A stretch of DNA of 64,000 nt from Novosphingobium album (ex Hu et al. 2023) (GCF_022832385.1 NZ_JALHLE010000007.1:186001-250000); one strand, 5' to 3'; shown: positions 1-8,143, counted from the first letter of the stretch. Numbers and translations are program-made. Notes: generated by a model from the letters alone, not told the origin.

Positions 1-1
1 C

Positions 2-22
2 CAGATCCAGCAAGCCTTCTGA
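2..22 (+). CDS. C-terminal end of an upstream gene, probably fliM (partial)
   Basis: An open frame enters from the left edge and encodes QIQQAF before a TGA at 20-22, 20 bases ahead of fliN. In flagellar operons fliM normally sits directly upstream of fliN, so this is most likely the last six codons of the motor-switch protein FliM. Six residues cannot prove identity; the call rests on gene order. Confidence 0.35.
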   Translation, partial: QIQQAF

Positions 23-42
23 TTCACGGAAAGATTGATCCC

Positions 43-357
43 ATGACCATGCAAGCCCGCGGCCTTGATTTCCTTCGCGATGTCGATGTTCGTCTCTCCG
101 TCGAACTCGGCCGTACCCAGATGAAGCTCAAGGATGTCCTCGCGCTCGGCCCCGAAAGCCTTGTCGTGCTCGACCGCCTGACCGACGAACTGCTCGACGT
201 CCTGGTGAACGGCAAGCCGATCGCCAAGGGCGAGGTCGTCTCGCAGAACGGCCGTTTCGGCCTGCGCATCGTGGAGATGGTCGGTGTCGAGGAGACTGCC
301 CCCGCGCAGGACCCGATGGCCATTTCCGACACGAACCCCGACATCACAGGGGCCTGA
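43..357 (+). CDS. fliN: Flagellar motor switch protein FliN
   Basis: A 104-residue protein with the FliN/SpoA (surface presentation of antigens) fold. It has the typical run V-x-V-x-L-S-V-E-L-G-R-T near residues 15-25, then hydrophobic strands ending in FGLRIVEM. FliN forms the lower C-ring of the basal body with FliM and FliG, where it sets rotation direction and docks the export ATPase complex. The start at 43 is preceded by a purine-rich GGAAAG around 28-33. It is the first complete gene of the fliN-fliO-fliP-fliQ-fliR-flhB run, and its stop is 6 bases before fliO. It is shorter than enteric FliN (about 137 residues) because it lacks most of the N-terminal extension, which is common in alphaproteobacteria. 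Confidence 0.93.
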   Translation: MTMQARGLDFLRDVDVRLSVELGRTQMKLKDVLALGPESLVVLDRLTDELLDVLVNGKPIAKGEVVSQNGRFGLRIVEMVGVEETAPAQDPMAISDTNPDITGA

Positions 358-363
358 TCCTCC

Positions 364-663
364 ATGCTCTGGTACATCCTCAAGCTCATCATCATGCTGC
401 CGATGATCGGCCTCATGGCATGGGGTGCGCTCAAGCTGGCGAAGAAGATGCAGGACAAGGCCGGCATCGGCGCCGGTACGAAGTCGGTCCGCATCGTCGA
501 GACGACCATGCTCTCGCCGACCCTGAAGCTGGCAGTGCTCGAATTCCACGGTCGCGAGATCCTCGTATCGGTCTCCCGTCAGGGCCTTACCCGTCTGGCC
601 GACGCCCCTGCCCGCCAGCATATCGAAACCGCCAGTACCGCAAGCGAAAGTCTGCCCCGGTGA
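364..663 (+). CDS. fliO: Flagellar biosynthesis protein FliO
   Basis: A 99-residue protein with one N-terminal membrane segment (about residues 4-25), a basic stretch KLAKKMQDK, and a small cytoplasmic domain containing the FliO-type pattern VRIVETTMLSPTLKLAVLEFHGREILVSV. FliO is an accessory membrane protein that helps assemble and stabilise the FliP ring of the flagellar type III export gate. It lies between fliN and fliP; its TGA (661-663) overlaps the GTG start of fliP. The family is poorly conserved in sequence, so position in the operon is a large part of the call. Confidence 0.85.
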   Translation: MLWYILKLIIMLPMIGLMAWGALKLAKKMQDKAGIGAGTKSVRIVETTMLSPTLKLAVLEFHGREILVSVSRQGLTRLADAPARQHIETASTASESLPR

Positions 664-1445
664 AGCGAATTCTCACCCTGATCGCGGCGATCCCCGCCCT
701 CCTGCTGCCGGTGGTTGCCTTTGCCCAGGTACAGGCCCCGGCCGCTGCCTCCGCGCCCACCGCGATCCCCGGCGCGCTCGATCGCGCTTTCGGTTCGCTC
801 GGCGGTACCGAAGGCCCGGGCATGAACCTGTCGCTGCAGCTCCTGCTCATCATGGGGCTGCTGACGATCCTGCCCAGCCTCATCCTGATGATGACCAGCT
901 TCACGCGCATCCTGATCGTGCTGTCGATCCTGCGCCAGGCGATCGGCCTGCAGCAGTCGCCGCCAAACCAGGTGCTGATCGGGCTGTCGCTGTTCCTCTC
1001 GCTGTTCGTGATGTCGCCGACGCTCGACCGCGTGAACCAGGTCGCGATCGCGCCCTACGCCGCCGACCAGATCAATGCCGAACAGGCGATCCAGAACGCG
1101 GGCGGGGAATTCCACCAGTTCATGATCCGCCAGACCCGCCAGCGCGACCTTATGATGTTCGCCGACATGGCCAAGGCCCCCAAGTTCCAGAGCAGCGCCG
1201 ACGTGCCGTTCTCGATCCTGCTGCCCGCTTTCGTCACCAGCGAATTGAAGACCGCCTTCCAGATCGGCTTCATGCTGTTCCTGCCGTTCCTCGTGATCGA
1301 CATCGTCGTCTCCTCGGTCCTCATGTCGCTGGGCATGATGATGATGAGTCCGATGATCGTCTCGCTGCCCTTCAAGCTGCTGCTCTTCATCATGGTCGAT
1401 GGCTGGGCATTGCTGATGGGCTCGCTGGCATCGAGTTTCGGATAA
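660..1445 (+). CDS. fliP: Flagellar type III export gate protein FliP
   Basis: A 261-residue protein, usual length for FliP. A cleavable signal peptide (residues 1-20, ending AFAQ) is followed by hydrophobic segments and the family signatures LTILPSLILMMTSFTRI, LRQAIGLQQSPPNQVLIGLSLFLS, and the C-terminal block with SLGMMMMSP and LPFKLLLFIMVDGW. Five copies form the core of the export gate with FliQ and FliR. I place the start at GTG 660, which overlaps the fliO stop (GTGA). A longer reading in the same frame from 420 would lie inside fliO and destroy the signal peptide, so it is rejected. Confidence 0.95.
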   Translation: MKRILTLIAAIPALLLPVVAFAQVQAPAAASAPTAIPGALDRAFGSLGGTEGPGMNLSLQLLLIMGLLTILPSLILMMTSFTRILIVLSILRQAIGLQQSPPNQVLIGLSLFLSLFVMSPTLDRVNQVAIAPYAADQINAEQAIQNAGGEFHQFMIRQTRQRDLMMFADMAKAPKFQSSADVPFSILLPAFVTSELKTAFQIGFMLFLPFLVIDIVVSSVLMSLGMMMMSPMIVSLPFKLLLFIMVDGWALLMGSLASSFG

Positions 1446-1451
1446 GCCCGC

Positions 1452-1742
1452 GTGGAAGACATCTCCGCCCTTCTGGCCCTGGCCGACAAGATGCTCTGGG
1501 TGGCGGCGCTCGTCGCTGCGCCCGTGCTCCTCGCCGCGCTGGCCATCGGTCTCGTTGTCGGGATCATCCAGGCCGCAACCTCGGTGAACGAACAGACCCT
1601 GACGTTCGTCCCCAAACTGGCAGTCATCGCCCTCGTGCTGGTTCTGTTCGGCAGCTCGATGATGACGCTGATCGCTGACTTCACGCAGGAAATCTTCACG
1701 CAGATCGCCACGGTCGGCCAGGCCGAGCAGGTGGCACCGTGA
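1452..1742 (+). CDS. fliQ: Flagellar export gate protein FliQ
   Basis: A 96-residue protein with two transmembrane helices (about 14-38 and 52-75) and the family core GIIQAATSVNEQTLTFVPK between them. FliQ packs around the FliP/FliR ring of the flagellar secretion gate in the inner membrane. The start is GTG 1452, six bases after the fliP stop. The 3' end overlaps the GTG start of fliR by 4 bases. The length is close to the usual 89-90 residues, with a short C-terminal extension. Confidence 0.93.
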   Translation: MEDISALLALADKMLWVAALVAAPVLLAALAIGLVVGIIQAATSVNEQTLTFVPKLAVIALVLVLFGSSMMTLIADFTQEIFTQIATVGQAEQVAP

Positions 1743-2521
1743 TCAACCTCGACTTCGGCTATGGCGCGCTCGAAGTCGAATTCTGGCGCCTGCTCTTCGT
1801 CATGACGCGGATCGGCGCCGCCCTGCTGGCCGCGCCGCTGTTCGGCTCTGCTTCGGTCCCCGCGCAGGTACGCGTGATCGGCGCGGGCGCGATCGCGGTC
1901 ATGGTCTGCGCATGGACCGATGTGCAGGCACCTCCTGCCCTGTTTTCGCTGGCCGGAATGCTCAGCGTTGCCGGTGAAGTGCTCGTAGGCCTCACGCTCG
2001 GCTTCGTGCTGCAACTGTCTTTCGCTGCGCCCATCATGGCCGCTGAAGTCATCGGCGGCGGCATGGGCATGAACATGGCTGTCGCGGTGGATCCCACTTC
2101 CGGCACCCAGTCCCCCGCGCTCGGACAGTACTTCATGGTGGTCCTCACACTGATCTTCCTCGCGCTGGGCGCACACCTGCAATGGTTCGCACTGCTGGTG
2201 GACAGCTACCGCGCCTTCCCGCCGGGCCACACCTGGCTCGGGCCAGACCGCTTCGCCATGGTCGCTAGCTTCGCCTCGCAGATGTTCGTGACCGCCGTCA
2301 CCATCGCGCTGCCGGTCACGCTGGTTCTCTTCATTGTCCAGATGGTCACCGGCGTGCTGAGCCGCTCAGCACCTGCGCTCAACCTGTTCTCGCTGGGCCT
2401 GCCCGCCGGCCTGCTGGCCGGTATTGCCGCCCTGATGCTGTCCACCCCGGTTCTTACCGATCTTGTCACGCGCCTGTCTGCAGACGCCATCACCGCAACT
2501 TCCGAGGTCATGGCCAAATGA
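1739..2521 (+). CDS. fliR: Flagellar export gate protein FliR
   Basis: A 260-residue, almost wholly hydrophobic protein with about six membrane segments. FliR features are RIGAALLAAPLFGSASVPAQ near the N-terminus, the GLTLGFVLQLSFAA segment and the C-terminal LFSLGLPAGLLAGIAALMLS block. One FliR copy joins five FliP and four FliQ in the export gate and contacts FlhB. The start GTG at 1739 overlaps the fliQ stop, and the stop overlaps the flhB ATG (ATGA at 2518), so translation of the three genes is probably coupled. Confidence 0.94.
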   Translation: MINLDFGYGALEVEFWRLLFVMTRIGAALLAAPLFGSASVPAQVRVIGAGAIAVMVCAWTDVQAPPALFSLAGMLSVAGEVLVGLTLGFVLQLSFAAPIMAAEVIGGGMGMNMAVAVDPTSGTQSPALGQYFMVVLTLIFLALGAHLQWFALLVDSYRAFPPGHTWLGPDRFAMVASFASQMFVTAVTIALPVTLVLFIVQMVTGVLSRSAPALNLFSLGLPAGLLAGIAALMLSTPVLTDLVTRLSADAITATSEVMAK

Positions 2522-3654
2522 GCGAGTCCAGTGGCGAAAAGAGTTTTGCGCCAACAGAAAAGCGCAAACGCGACGCCGCCAAAAAAGGCGACGTCATCCG
2601 CTCACGCGAACTGGCGACGGCCGCCTCGGTCGCCATCGGTGCAGCGTGGCTGCTCATAGCCGGTCCCTGGCTTCTCGATCTGATGCTGGGCAACCTGCGC
2701 ACCGCCTTCACCTGGGACCGCGCCTCGATCATCGATTTCACGCCCGGCCGGATGCTGGTCTCCGCATTGCTCGCCGTGCTGCCTCCGGTGGCCATTCTCG
2801 GCCTTGCAGTCATTCTGTCCTCGCTCATCTCGCAGCTCGGATTTGGCGAGGGACGATGGAACGCCGGCAACCTTGCACCCAAGGCCTCGCGCATCAACCC
2901 GGCTTCCGGGCTCAAGCGCATGTTTGGCCCCAACGGGCTGATCGAACTCGGCAAGGGCCTGCTCAAGATCGGCCTGCTCGGCACGATCGCCTGGGTCTGG
3001 GCCAGCGGCCGCCTCCCGACATTTGCACGGCTTGGCCGCGGCGACCTGTTCGAGCAGCTTTCATGGGCTTGGCAGGGCATCATCACGCTGCTTTTCTGGC
3101 TTTCTGCAGGTCTGTTCCTGATTGCCGTGATCGATCTGCCGGTGCAGTTGTTCCGCCGCATGTCACGCCTCAAGATGACGCTTCAGGAAGTGCGCGACGA
3201 GCACAAGGACTCCGAAGGCGCCCCCGAAAAGAAGGCCGCGATCAAGGAACGCCAGCGCAAGATCGCCATGGGCGGCCTGGTGCCAGCCATGAAGGAAGCC
3301 CAGTTCGTCATCACCAACCCCACCCACTTCTCGGTGGCCTTCGCCTACGATCCGGAAAAGCACTTCGCACCCGTCGTCATCGCCAAGGGACGCGGTGACA
3401 AGGCTCTGGCCATGCGCGAACTCGCCGCCGAATACGCCGTGCCGACACTGGAATATCCTGCTCTAGCCCGTTCAGTCTATTACACCACCCGCGAACGGGA
3501 AGCGATCCGCGAGGAGCATTACGTCTCTGTGGCCGCGATCCTCGCCTTCGTCCTTGCCATCAAGCGCGGCGAGAAACGGGCGGCTCCGCAGGTCACCGTG
3601 CCGGTAACCCTGCGCTTCGACGTCGACGGCCAGCTCGATCCGGCAAGCGTGTGA
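2518..3654 (+). CDS. flhB: Flagellar export switch protein FlhB
   Basis: A 378-residue protein. The N-terminus carries the usual charged segment (EKSFAPTEKRKRDAAKKGDVIRSREL), followed by about four membrane helices to residue 215. The cytoplasmic domain has the autocleavage motif N267-P268-T269-H270 inside VITNPTHFSVAFAYD. FlhB switches substrate specificity from rod/hook to filament proteins after cleaving itself between N and P. The key residues are intact, so it should be functional. It overlaps fliR by 4 bases and ends the tightly packed gate operon; flhA is not in the window. Confidence 0.96.
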   Translation: MSESSGEKSFAPTEKRKRDAAKKGDVIRSRELATAASVAIGAAWLLIAGPWLLDLMLGNLRTAFTWDRASIIDFTPGRMLVSALLAVLPPVAILGLAVILSSLISQLGFGEGRWNAGNLAPKASRINPASGLKRMFGPNGLIELGKGLLKIGLLGTIAWVWASGRLPTFARLGRGDLFEQLSWAWQGIITLLFWLSAGLFLIAVIDLPVQLFRRMSRLKMTLQEVRDEHKDSEGAPEKKAAIKERQRKIAMGGLVPAMKEAQFVITNPTHFSVAFAYDPEKHFAPVVIAKGRGDKALAMRELAAEYAVPTLEYPALARSVYYTTREREAIREEHYVSVAAILAFVLAIKRGEKRAAPQVTVPVTLRFDVDGQLDPASV

Positions 3655-3730
3655 GTACGGCCATGTCCAGACCCAGAGGAAACCCGGTATTCCCCCTTAA
3701 CCTGCGCCTGAAAAGGCCGTCCTAAAAGCC

Positions 3731-5185
3731 ATGACCACCACAACCAGCACGACTAGCACGACCTCGGCGAGCAGCTCGCTGAAGACGACGTCCATCGCAA
3801 CGCTGCTCGGCGCGGGCAGTGGCATCGACATGGCGGCGCTGGCCAACAACCTCGCGACCGCCCAGTTCGAGTACCGGACCTCGGTGCTGACGGACAAGCA
3901 GGACACGCTCACAACCAAGATTTCGACAGCCTCCGACATCAAGTCGATGCTGCTCGCACTCGACACTTCGCTGGGTACGCTGGTCCGCTCGGGCAGCCTC
4001 GCCGCCACCCCTAGCGTCGCCAACAGTTCAGTCGCCACCGCGACCTTGTCGGGCACCAGCCAGCCCTCGGGCACTTACTCGCTCGAAGTCAGCCAGATCG
4101 CCAAGGGCCAGCAACTCGCGAGTACGGCCTACGCGTCTTCTACCAGCACGACAGGGTCAGGCACCCTCACTCTGCGCTTCGGCACGGTATCGGGCAGCAC
4201 CTTTACCGAGGACACCAGCCATACCGCGGTCGACATCACGATTGACAGCGGGGACACGCTGGCCGATGTCGCCAGCGCCATCAATGCCTCCGGCGCCGGT
4301 GTCACCGCGTATATCGCCAACACCGCCAGCGGCGCGCAGCTCGTGCTGAAAGGCGCAGAAGGCGCCGCCAACGGCTTTATTCTCGAAGCGAGCGAGGACG
4401 CTGCCGATCCTGGTCTGTCCAACCTCGCATGGACGCCCAGCTCCGGCACGGCAACGCTGATGGCCTCGGCGCAGGACGCCGCCTATACCATCGACGGCCT
4501 TTCCTATACTTCGGCGTCGAACACCATCACCGACCCCGTTCCCGGCGTGAAGCTGCAGCTCACCGGCACCAACGTGGGATCGCCCACCACGATCAGTTTC
4601 AGCGACCCCTCGGACAGCATCTCCAGTTCGATGCAGGATTTCACGGACGCACTCAACGAACTGATGACTTCGCTGAACGCGGCCACGGCGATCGGCGGTG
4701 ATCTGGCCACCGATCCCGGCGCCCGGGCTCTCAAGAAGTCGCTGATGCAGATGGCCGGCTCGACTGTCATGCCGAATGCCACTGGCGCGGCCAAGACGCT
4801 TGCGGACCTCGGCCTTTCGACCCAGCGCGACGGCACCTTCCTGCTCGACACGGCTCGCCTCTCGGCCACGATCGCATCGGATCCGGAAGGCGTGACCGCG
4901 ATGTTCACGAACGGCCTCTATGGCGTCTATGCGACGTTCGACAAGATCTACCGCGCCGCCGCATCGACCACCAACACCGGCTCCCTTGCCGGGTCGATAA
5001 CCAAGTTCAACGCACAGCTGACCCAGGCCGGCGAGGACCTCACCAAGGTGGCGGACCAGCAGGAAGCCCTGCGCGCGCGCCTTGCATCCCAGTTCACCAC
5101 CTCCGAGAGCCGGATCACCTTGCTGAAATCGACACAGACGATGCTCCAGAGCCAGATCGACGCTTGGAACAACTCGAGCAGTTAA
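3731..5185 (+). CDS. fliD: Flagellar filament cap protein FliD (HAP2)
   Basis: A 484-residue secreted cap protein. After a Ser/Thr-rich leader it has the FliD_N pattern LLGAGSGIDMAALANNLATAQ and a central, variable Ser/Thr/Ala-rich domain. The C-terminal FliD_C block has TLADLGLSTQRDGTFLLD and ends in a coiled coil (about residues 410-480). FliD caps the growing filament and folds flagellin. Cysteine is absent and Ser/Thr/Ala content is high, as expected for an exported axial protein. A 76-base gap separates it from flhB, so it may have its own promoter, though I could not recognise a clear sigma-28 or sigma-54 site. fliS follows with 1 base between stop and start. Confidence 0.93.
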   Translation: MTTTTSTTSTTSASSSLKTTSIATLLGAGSGIDMAALANNLATAQFEYRTSVLTDKQDTLTTKISTASDIKSMLLALDTSLGTLVRSGSLAATPSVANSSVATATLSGTSQPSGTYSLEVSQIAKGQQLASTAYASSTSTTGSGTLTLRFGTVSGSTFTEDTSHTAVDITIDSGDTLADVASAINASGAGVTAYIANTASGAQLVLKGAEGAANGFILEASEDAADPGLSNLAWTPSSGTATLMASAQDAAYTIDGLSYTSASNTITDPVPGVKLQLTGTNVGSPTTISFSDPSDSISSSMQDFTDALNELMTSLNAATAIGGDLATDPGARALKKSLMQMAGSTVMPNATGAAKTLADLGLSTQRDGTFLLDTARLSATIASDPEGVTAMFTNGLYGVYATFDKIYRAAASTTNTGSLAGSITKFNAQLTQAGEDLTKVADQQEALRARLASQFTTSESRITLLKSTQTMLQSQIDAWNNSSS

Positions 5186-5186
5186 T

Positions 5187-5558
5187 ATGTTGCTGCAACA
5201 ATCGCCCCACGAAGCCTATCGCCGCGTCGACTTCGACGCCCGCGTAAACAGTGCCAAGCCGGCCGAGCTCGTTCATGTGTGCTACGAGCACCTGATCGGC
5301 GCGCTTGGAACCGCGATTCACGCAAACCAGAACGGCGACAATGGCCTCAAGAGCCGCTCGATGACCCGCGCGCTGACCGCAATCACTGCATTGCAGATGG
5401 GCGTTTCACAAGATGGCGGCATGGGCGATGCACTCAACCAGTTCTATGCGGCCGCACGCCGCACCATCCTGGACTGTGCCATTTCCTTCGATGCCAAGCA
5501 GATCGCAACGATGCGGACCGATTTCACCGAAATCAGTCAGGCCTTGAAAGGCAGCTGA
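5187..5558 (+). CDS. fliS: Flagellin export chaperone FliS
   Basis: A 123-residue helical protein. Family marks are the Y-R-R-V-D segment near the N-terminus (residues 11-15), the AKPAELVHVCYEHLIGAL helix and further amphipathic helices with a C-terminal TEISQALK. FliS binds the disordered C-terminus of flagellin in the cytoplasm and prevents premature assembly. It starts directly after fliD, the usual fliD-fliS arrangement. No flagellin gene is in the window. Confidence 0.88.
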   Translation: MLLQQSPHEAYRRVDFDARVNSAKPAELVHVCYEHLIGALGTAIHANQNGDNGLKSRSMTRALTAITALQMGVSQDGGMGDALNQFYAAARRTILDCAISFDAKQIATMRTDFTEISQALKGS

Positions 5559-5590
5559 ATCAGCACCGCTGAGGGAATTTGAACCCATTT

Positions 5591-5620
5591 CGGCGGCCTC
5601 TCTGCACCGGATTGCCGCCG
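5591..5620 (+). terminator. Weak hairpin downstream of fliS
   Basis: CGGCGGC at 5591-5597 can pair with GCCGCCG at 5614-5620 around a 16-base loop, 32 bases after the fliS stop. No T-run follows, so it is at best a weak or Rho-assisted terminator separating fliDS from the response regulator. Confidence 0.3.
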
Positions 5621-5729
5621 CATAGCACAAGCCCCCCTTCCCGGCCGTTCGATTCTGGAGCAGGTGCAGAAAGCCAGCACAGCTCCATGCGGATATCTCC
5701 CTAGGCGGAAGTCACAAGGGAGAACGCCG

Positions 5730-6332
5730 GTGGAGCGCATCTCAACCCTCATCCTCGTCGATGATGACACGCAGCGGCGGGTGGCGATCAGTGATGCGTT
5801 GACGTCTTACGACCTTCGCGTCGAACCGTTTGAGCACGTCTGCCAACTCGCTGACGCCTGGCCCCGGTCCGGCGTCATCCTCATCCATGATGGACCTTGT
5901 GCAATCAACCGGCTGATCGAAGCAATGGCCCGGCAGAGCCAGTGGTTTCCCATGGTAGCCTTCAGCGAAAAGCCGGAAGTGCAGCGCGTGGTCCAGGCCG
6001 TACTCAATGGTGCGATTGACTATCTCGTATGGCCTGCCTCCGCCGAAGAGCTCGCCCAGACGGTCAACAGCGCGATCGAACGCGCGACCGGTGCTGGTAG
6101 TGCCAAACTGCGCGAAGTGATGGCGCGGGCACGCGTCGACAGGCTGACACGCCGGGAACGCCAAGTCCTGGGAGCCGTTGCCGGCGGTTTGTCCAACCGC
6201 CTGATCGGGGAAAAGCTCTCGATCAGCCCGCGCACCGTCGAAATCCACCGCGCAAACATGCTGCACAAGCTGGGTGCCAGCCATACATCCGATGCCATCC
6301 GGATCGCGATAGAGGCTTCGCTCACGCATTGA
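5730..6332 (+). CDS. FixJ/NarL-type response regulator with an atypical receiver
   Basis: A 200-residue protein with an N-terminal receiver (residues 5-118) and a C-terminal LuxR-type helix-turn-helix (138-190, with LTRRERQVLGAVAGGLSNRLIGEKL and SPRTVEIHRANML). The acidic cluster D11-D13 and a candidate phospho-acceptor D54 are present. However, the conserved lysine expected before the proline of the K-P motif is tryptophan: DYLVWPAS, W101. I chose GTG 5730 because AAGGGAG lies 7 bases upstream and the receiver begins directly after it; a longer in-frame ATG at 5664 lacks such a site. It follows fliS, so it may act on motility, but that is inference. No partner kinase is adjacent. Confidence 0.82.
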   Translation: MERISTLILVDDDTQRRVAISDALTSYDLRVEPFEHVCQLADAWPRSGVILIHDGPCAINRLIEAMARQSQWFPMVAFSEKPEVQRVVQAVLNGAIDYLVWPASAEELAQTVNSAIERATGAGSAKLREVMARARVDRLTRRERQVLGAVAGGLSNRLIGEKLSISPRTVEIHRANMLHKLGASHTSDAIRIAIEASLTH

Positions 6333-6433
6333 CCGGGCGGGCGCGCCTGAACCGGCGCATGCCTCCAGACCGCATTTGAACGTATAGCCAGTGGCACCAA
6401 ACCTTAGCGGCAACCGTGCCATCAGGGCATTTA

Positions 6434-6461
6434 CCGGCAAGCCTCCCGAGCGGCTTGCCGG
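6434..6461. repeat. 10-bp inverted repeat between convergent genes
   Basis: CCGGCAAGCC at 6434-6443 and GGCTTGCCGG at 6452-6461 form perfect arms around 8 bases. It lies between two genes that point at each other (ends at 6332 and 6610). A bidirectional terminator is plausible, but there is no T-run on either side. Confidence 0.5.
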
Positions 6462-6548
6462 CAAGCGCTCCGCAGGTTCTGTCCGGGCGAGCCCGGCCGA
6501 ATTCCCTCCCGGCCGTTCCCGTCGCGGGGTGCAAGGCCCCTACTGGCA

Positions 6549-6581
6549 ATGTATCCGGCTACACTCCGTCGCCGGATACAT
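6549..6581. repeat. 11-bp inverted repeat between convergent genes
   Basis: ATGTATCCGGC at 6549-6559 and GCCGGATACAT at 6571-6581 are perfect arms around an 11-base loop, about 29 bases beyond the end of the - strand gene at 6610. It could stop transcription of that gene, though the bases after it are not T-rich. Together with the repeat at 6434 it fills the 277-base gap, in which I see no gene. Confidence 0.5.
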
Positions 6582-6609
6582 CGTCCTCATATCTCGGGAC
6601 AGGCCCGCA

Positions 6610-7053
6610 TCAATGCATCCAAGCTTCACCGGACGCACCGGAATGATGCCGTGTTGCAGCGACATCCTCGACATCAGCGACCAGCCCGGCGACATAGGCA
6701 GACAATAACGCCAGAGACAAAGTGGCGCCTTCCGCGATGACTTCGTCAGCGCCATCCATCGTAATGACCGTGGCGAGGCAACAATTCTCCTGCCCTCGGG
6801 ACAGCATAAACACGGTGCCAGGTCTCAGCATCGCCAACACGGCGCTCTCGACGGCACCGCAAGACAGCATCTGGTCGACCGCGCCGGACTCGACCGCCGG
6901 GTTGTGATCGTCTCTACGCCCGCCGCTTTGCAACAGGAGAGCTGCCTCGCGCACGCGATCGCATTCCTCGTGCGGTGCACTTGCCAGGCAATCATGCATC
7001 AGATCACGCATGCGTGCAGTCCACACTTCTGGTTCAGGGACTCTGTTCATCAT
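6610..7053 (-). CDS. Hypothetical protein
   Basis: A 147-residue protein that I do not recognise. It has no signal peptide or clear membrane helix. The first half is charged and helical with two closely spaced cysteines (C42 and C51, one in the motif HEECDRV). The second half has beta/alternating segments (VFMLSRGQENCCLATVITMDGADEVIAEGATLSLALLSAYVAGLVADVEDVA) ending in a His/Ser tail. The start has GAGG about 10 bases upstream and two consecutive ATG codons. A perfect 11-bp inverted repeat lies just upstream. Codon usage matches the neighbours, so I treat it as a real gene of unknown function. Confidence 0.6.
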   Translation of the reverse strand: MMNRVPEPEVWTARMRDLMHDCLASAPHEECDRVREAALLLQSGGRRDDHNPAVESGAVDQMLSCGAVESAVLAMLRPGTVFMLSRGQENCCLATVITMDGADEVIAEGATLSLALLSAYVAGLVADVEDVAATRHHSGASGEAWMH

Positions 7054-7067
7054 GGTGCTCGCCTCAA

Positions 7068-7110
7068 AGGCCGTTTCGCTTCGGAAAATGCTACCGTACC
7101 GAAACGGCCT
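7068..7110. promoter_or_regulatory. Inverted repeat upstream of the hypothetical gene (candidate operator)
   Basis: AGGCCGTTTCG (7068-7078) and CGAAACGGCCT (7100-7110) are perfect 11-bp arms with 21 bases between. They begin 15 bases upstream of the ATG of the - strand gene at 7053. The position suits either a paired-half-site operator or an mRNA leader hairpin. The regulator is unknown. Confidence 0.45.
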
Positions 7111-7256
7111 GCCTGTCCGCTATCATGACGCGGGTAAACCCGTCGTCCTATGGGCATCGAGGAAAACGATTGCACAATTGTTGGCAAGGCGATGGCTGCG
7201 AATTGAGTCGGAATTACGACAAGCCGAGTTATCTTGGACGATATCCGCACCTAATA

Positions 7257-7274
7257 AATTACGGTGCCGTAATT
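7257..7274. promoter_or_regulatory. 18-bp palindrome at the hydrolase stop codon
   Basis: AATTACGG-TG-CCGTAATT is an 18-bp palindrome with a 2-base centre that overlaps the TAA stop of the hydrolase gene. It is AT-rich compared with its surroundings. It could be a protein-binding site upstream of the hypothetical gene at 7053 or a weak terminator for the hydrolase (T-rich bases follow in the - direction). Confidence 0.4.
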
Positions 7275-7989
7275 AAAGTTTTGAAATAGCGTCCAACCGT
7301 TCCGCGACCCAGTCCGGCTCGGTAAGCATCAGGTCATGACCGGTATCGATGTCCCAGACACGCCCCCCGGACCGCTCGGTAAGCAACGCCATATCGCGCC
7401 CTGGCATCGTCGACGTGCACACCAGATGACTTTCGGGAATGGCGCGCATCGCCGCTTCATTCCAAAACGCGATCTTCTGATCGAAGCACTTCCACGGCTG
7501 GGCGGTCAGCCGCGCGTCGGTCCACGCCCCCAATTCGGGATCGGTCACACCGAAAAAGGCGGCCATGCCCGGCATCGGCGCCATGACCATTTCGACTCCG
7601 TCAACGACATGCAGGCCCTGTTTTGCCATGTGGATCATCTCATAGGCGTGCTCGTAGAGCGATTCTCCTTCACGCGGATAGGCAGCGTCGAGATAGACAC
7701 GATGGCCTACCCGCTCCGGCTTCCGGTCGGCCGCCCCGGTGATCACCATGCCGCCATAGCTGTGCCCGACCAGTACTGCGCCAGTCAGATCCTCGTACTC
7801 GAGCAATTCGGCGATATCGGCAATATGCGTGTCGAGATCGATCGCCGCGCTCACCAGATGGCGGCGGTCGGCCAGACCGGACAACGACGGGGCGTGGACC
7901 TCATGCCCCATCGCCCGCAACCGCTGTGCCACCGGCTTGTAGCACCATCCGCCATGGCCACCGCCATGCACCAGCACAAAAGTCCCCAT
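7273..7989 (-). CDS. Alpha/beta hydrolase (EstC/plant-esterase-like)
   Basis: A 238-residue alpha/beta hydrolase. It opens with a strand and oxyanion loop (TFVLVHGGGHGGW, residues 3-15), has the nucleophile elbow G-H-S-Y-G-G around residue 78-83, and a catalytic His in DTGHDLML near the C-terminus. This architecture is shared with methyl-ketone/salicylate esterases and hydroxynitrile lyases of the plant MES type and with bacterial EstC-like esterases; the substrate is unknown. I start at 7989 because GGAGAG lies about 9 bases upstream and the fold begins at once; a longer frame to 8226 overlaps the divergent TetR gene and adds no domain. The TetR gene opposite is its likely regulator. Confidence 0.8.
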   Translation of the reverse strand: MGTFVLVHGGGHGGWCYKPVAQRLRAMGHEVHAPSLSGLADRRHLVSAAIDLDTHIADIAELLEYEDLTGAVLVGHSYGGMVITGAADRKPERVGHRVYLDAAYPREGESLYEHAYEMIHMAKQGLHVVDGVEMVMAPMPGMAAFFGVTDPELGAWTDARLTAQPWKCFDQKIAFWNEAAMRAIPESHLVCTSTMPGRDMALLTERSGGRVWDIDTGHDLMLTEPDWVAERLDAISKL

Positions 7990-8033
7990 CGCACCTGCTC
8001 TCCTCGACTGCGTCTTGCCTGTTTTTTCCGGAT

Positions 8034-8076
8034 AGGCGTGGCTTACATTCGCGGCGTCGCTTCTGGCGCCACGCCT
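8034..8076. promoter_or_regulatory. Inverted repeat in the hydrolase/TetR divergent promoter
   Basis: AGGCGTGGC (8034-8042) and GCCACGCCT (8068-8076) are perfect 9-bp arms spaced by 25 bases, between the divergent starts at 7989 and 8144. The wide spacing is unusual for a single TetR dimer site but would fit two sites or a cooperative operator. Confidence 0.4.
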
Positions 8077-8143
8077 TATGTTACCGACTGATAACTTCCA
8101 TTTGCCTTGTACGGATGTCAATCCCGCATCTACATTGCAATCG

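Noticed and set aside
420..659. Upstream extension of fliP to an ATG at 420
   Set aside because: It would lie wholly inside fliO in another frame and push the signal peptide to the middle of the protein. GTG 660 with GTGA overlap is better.
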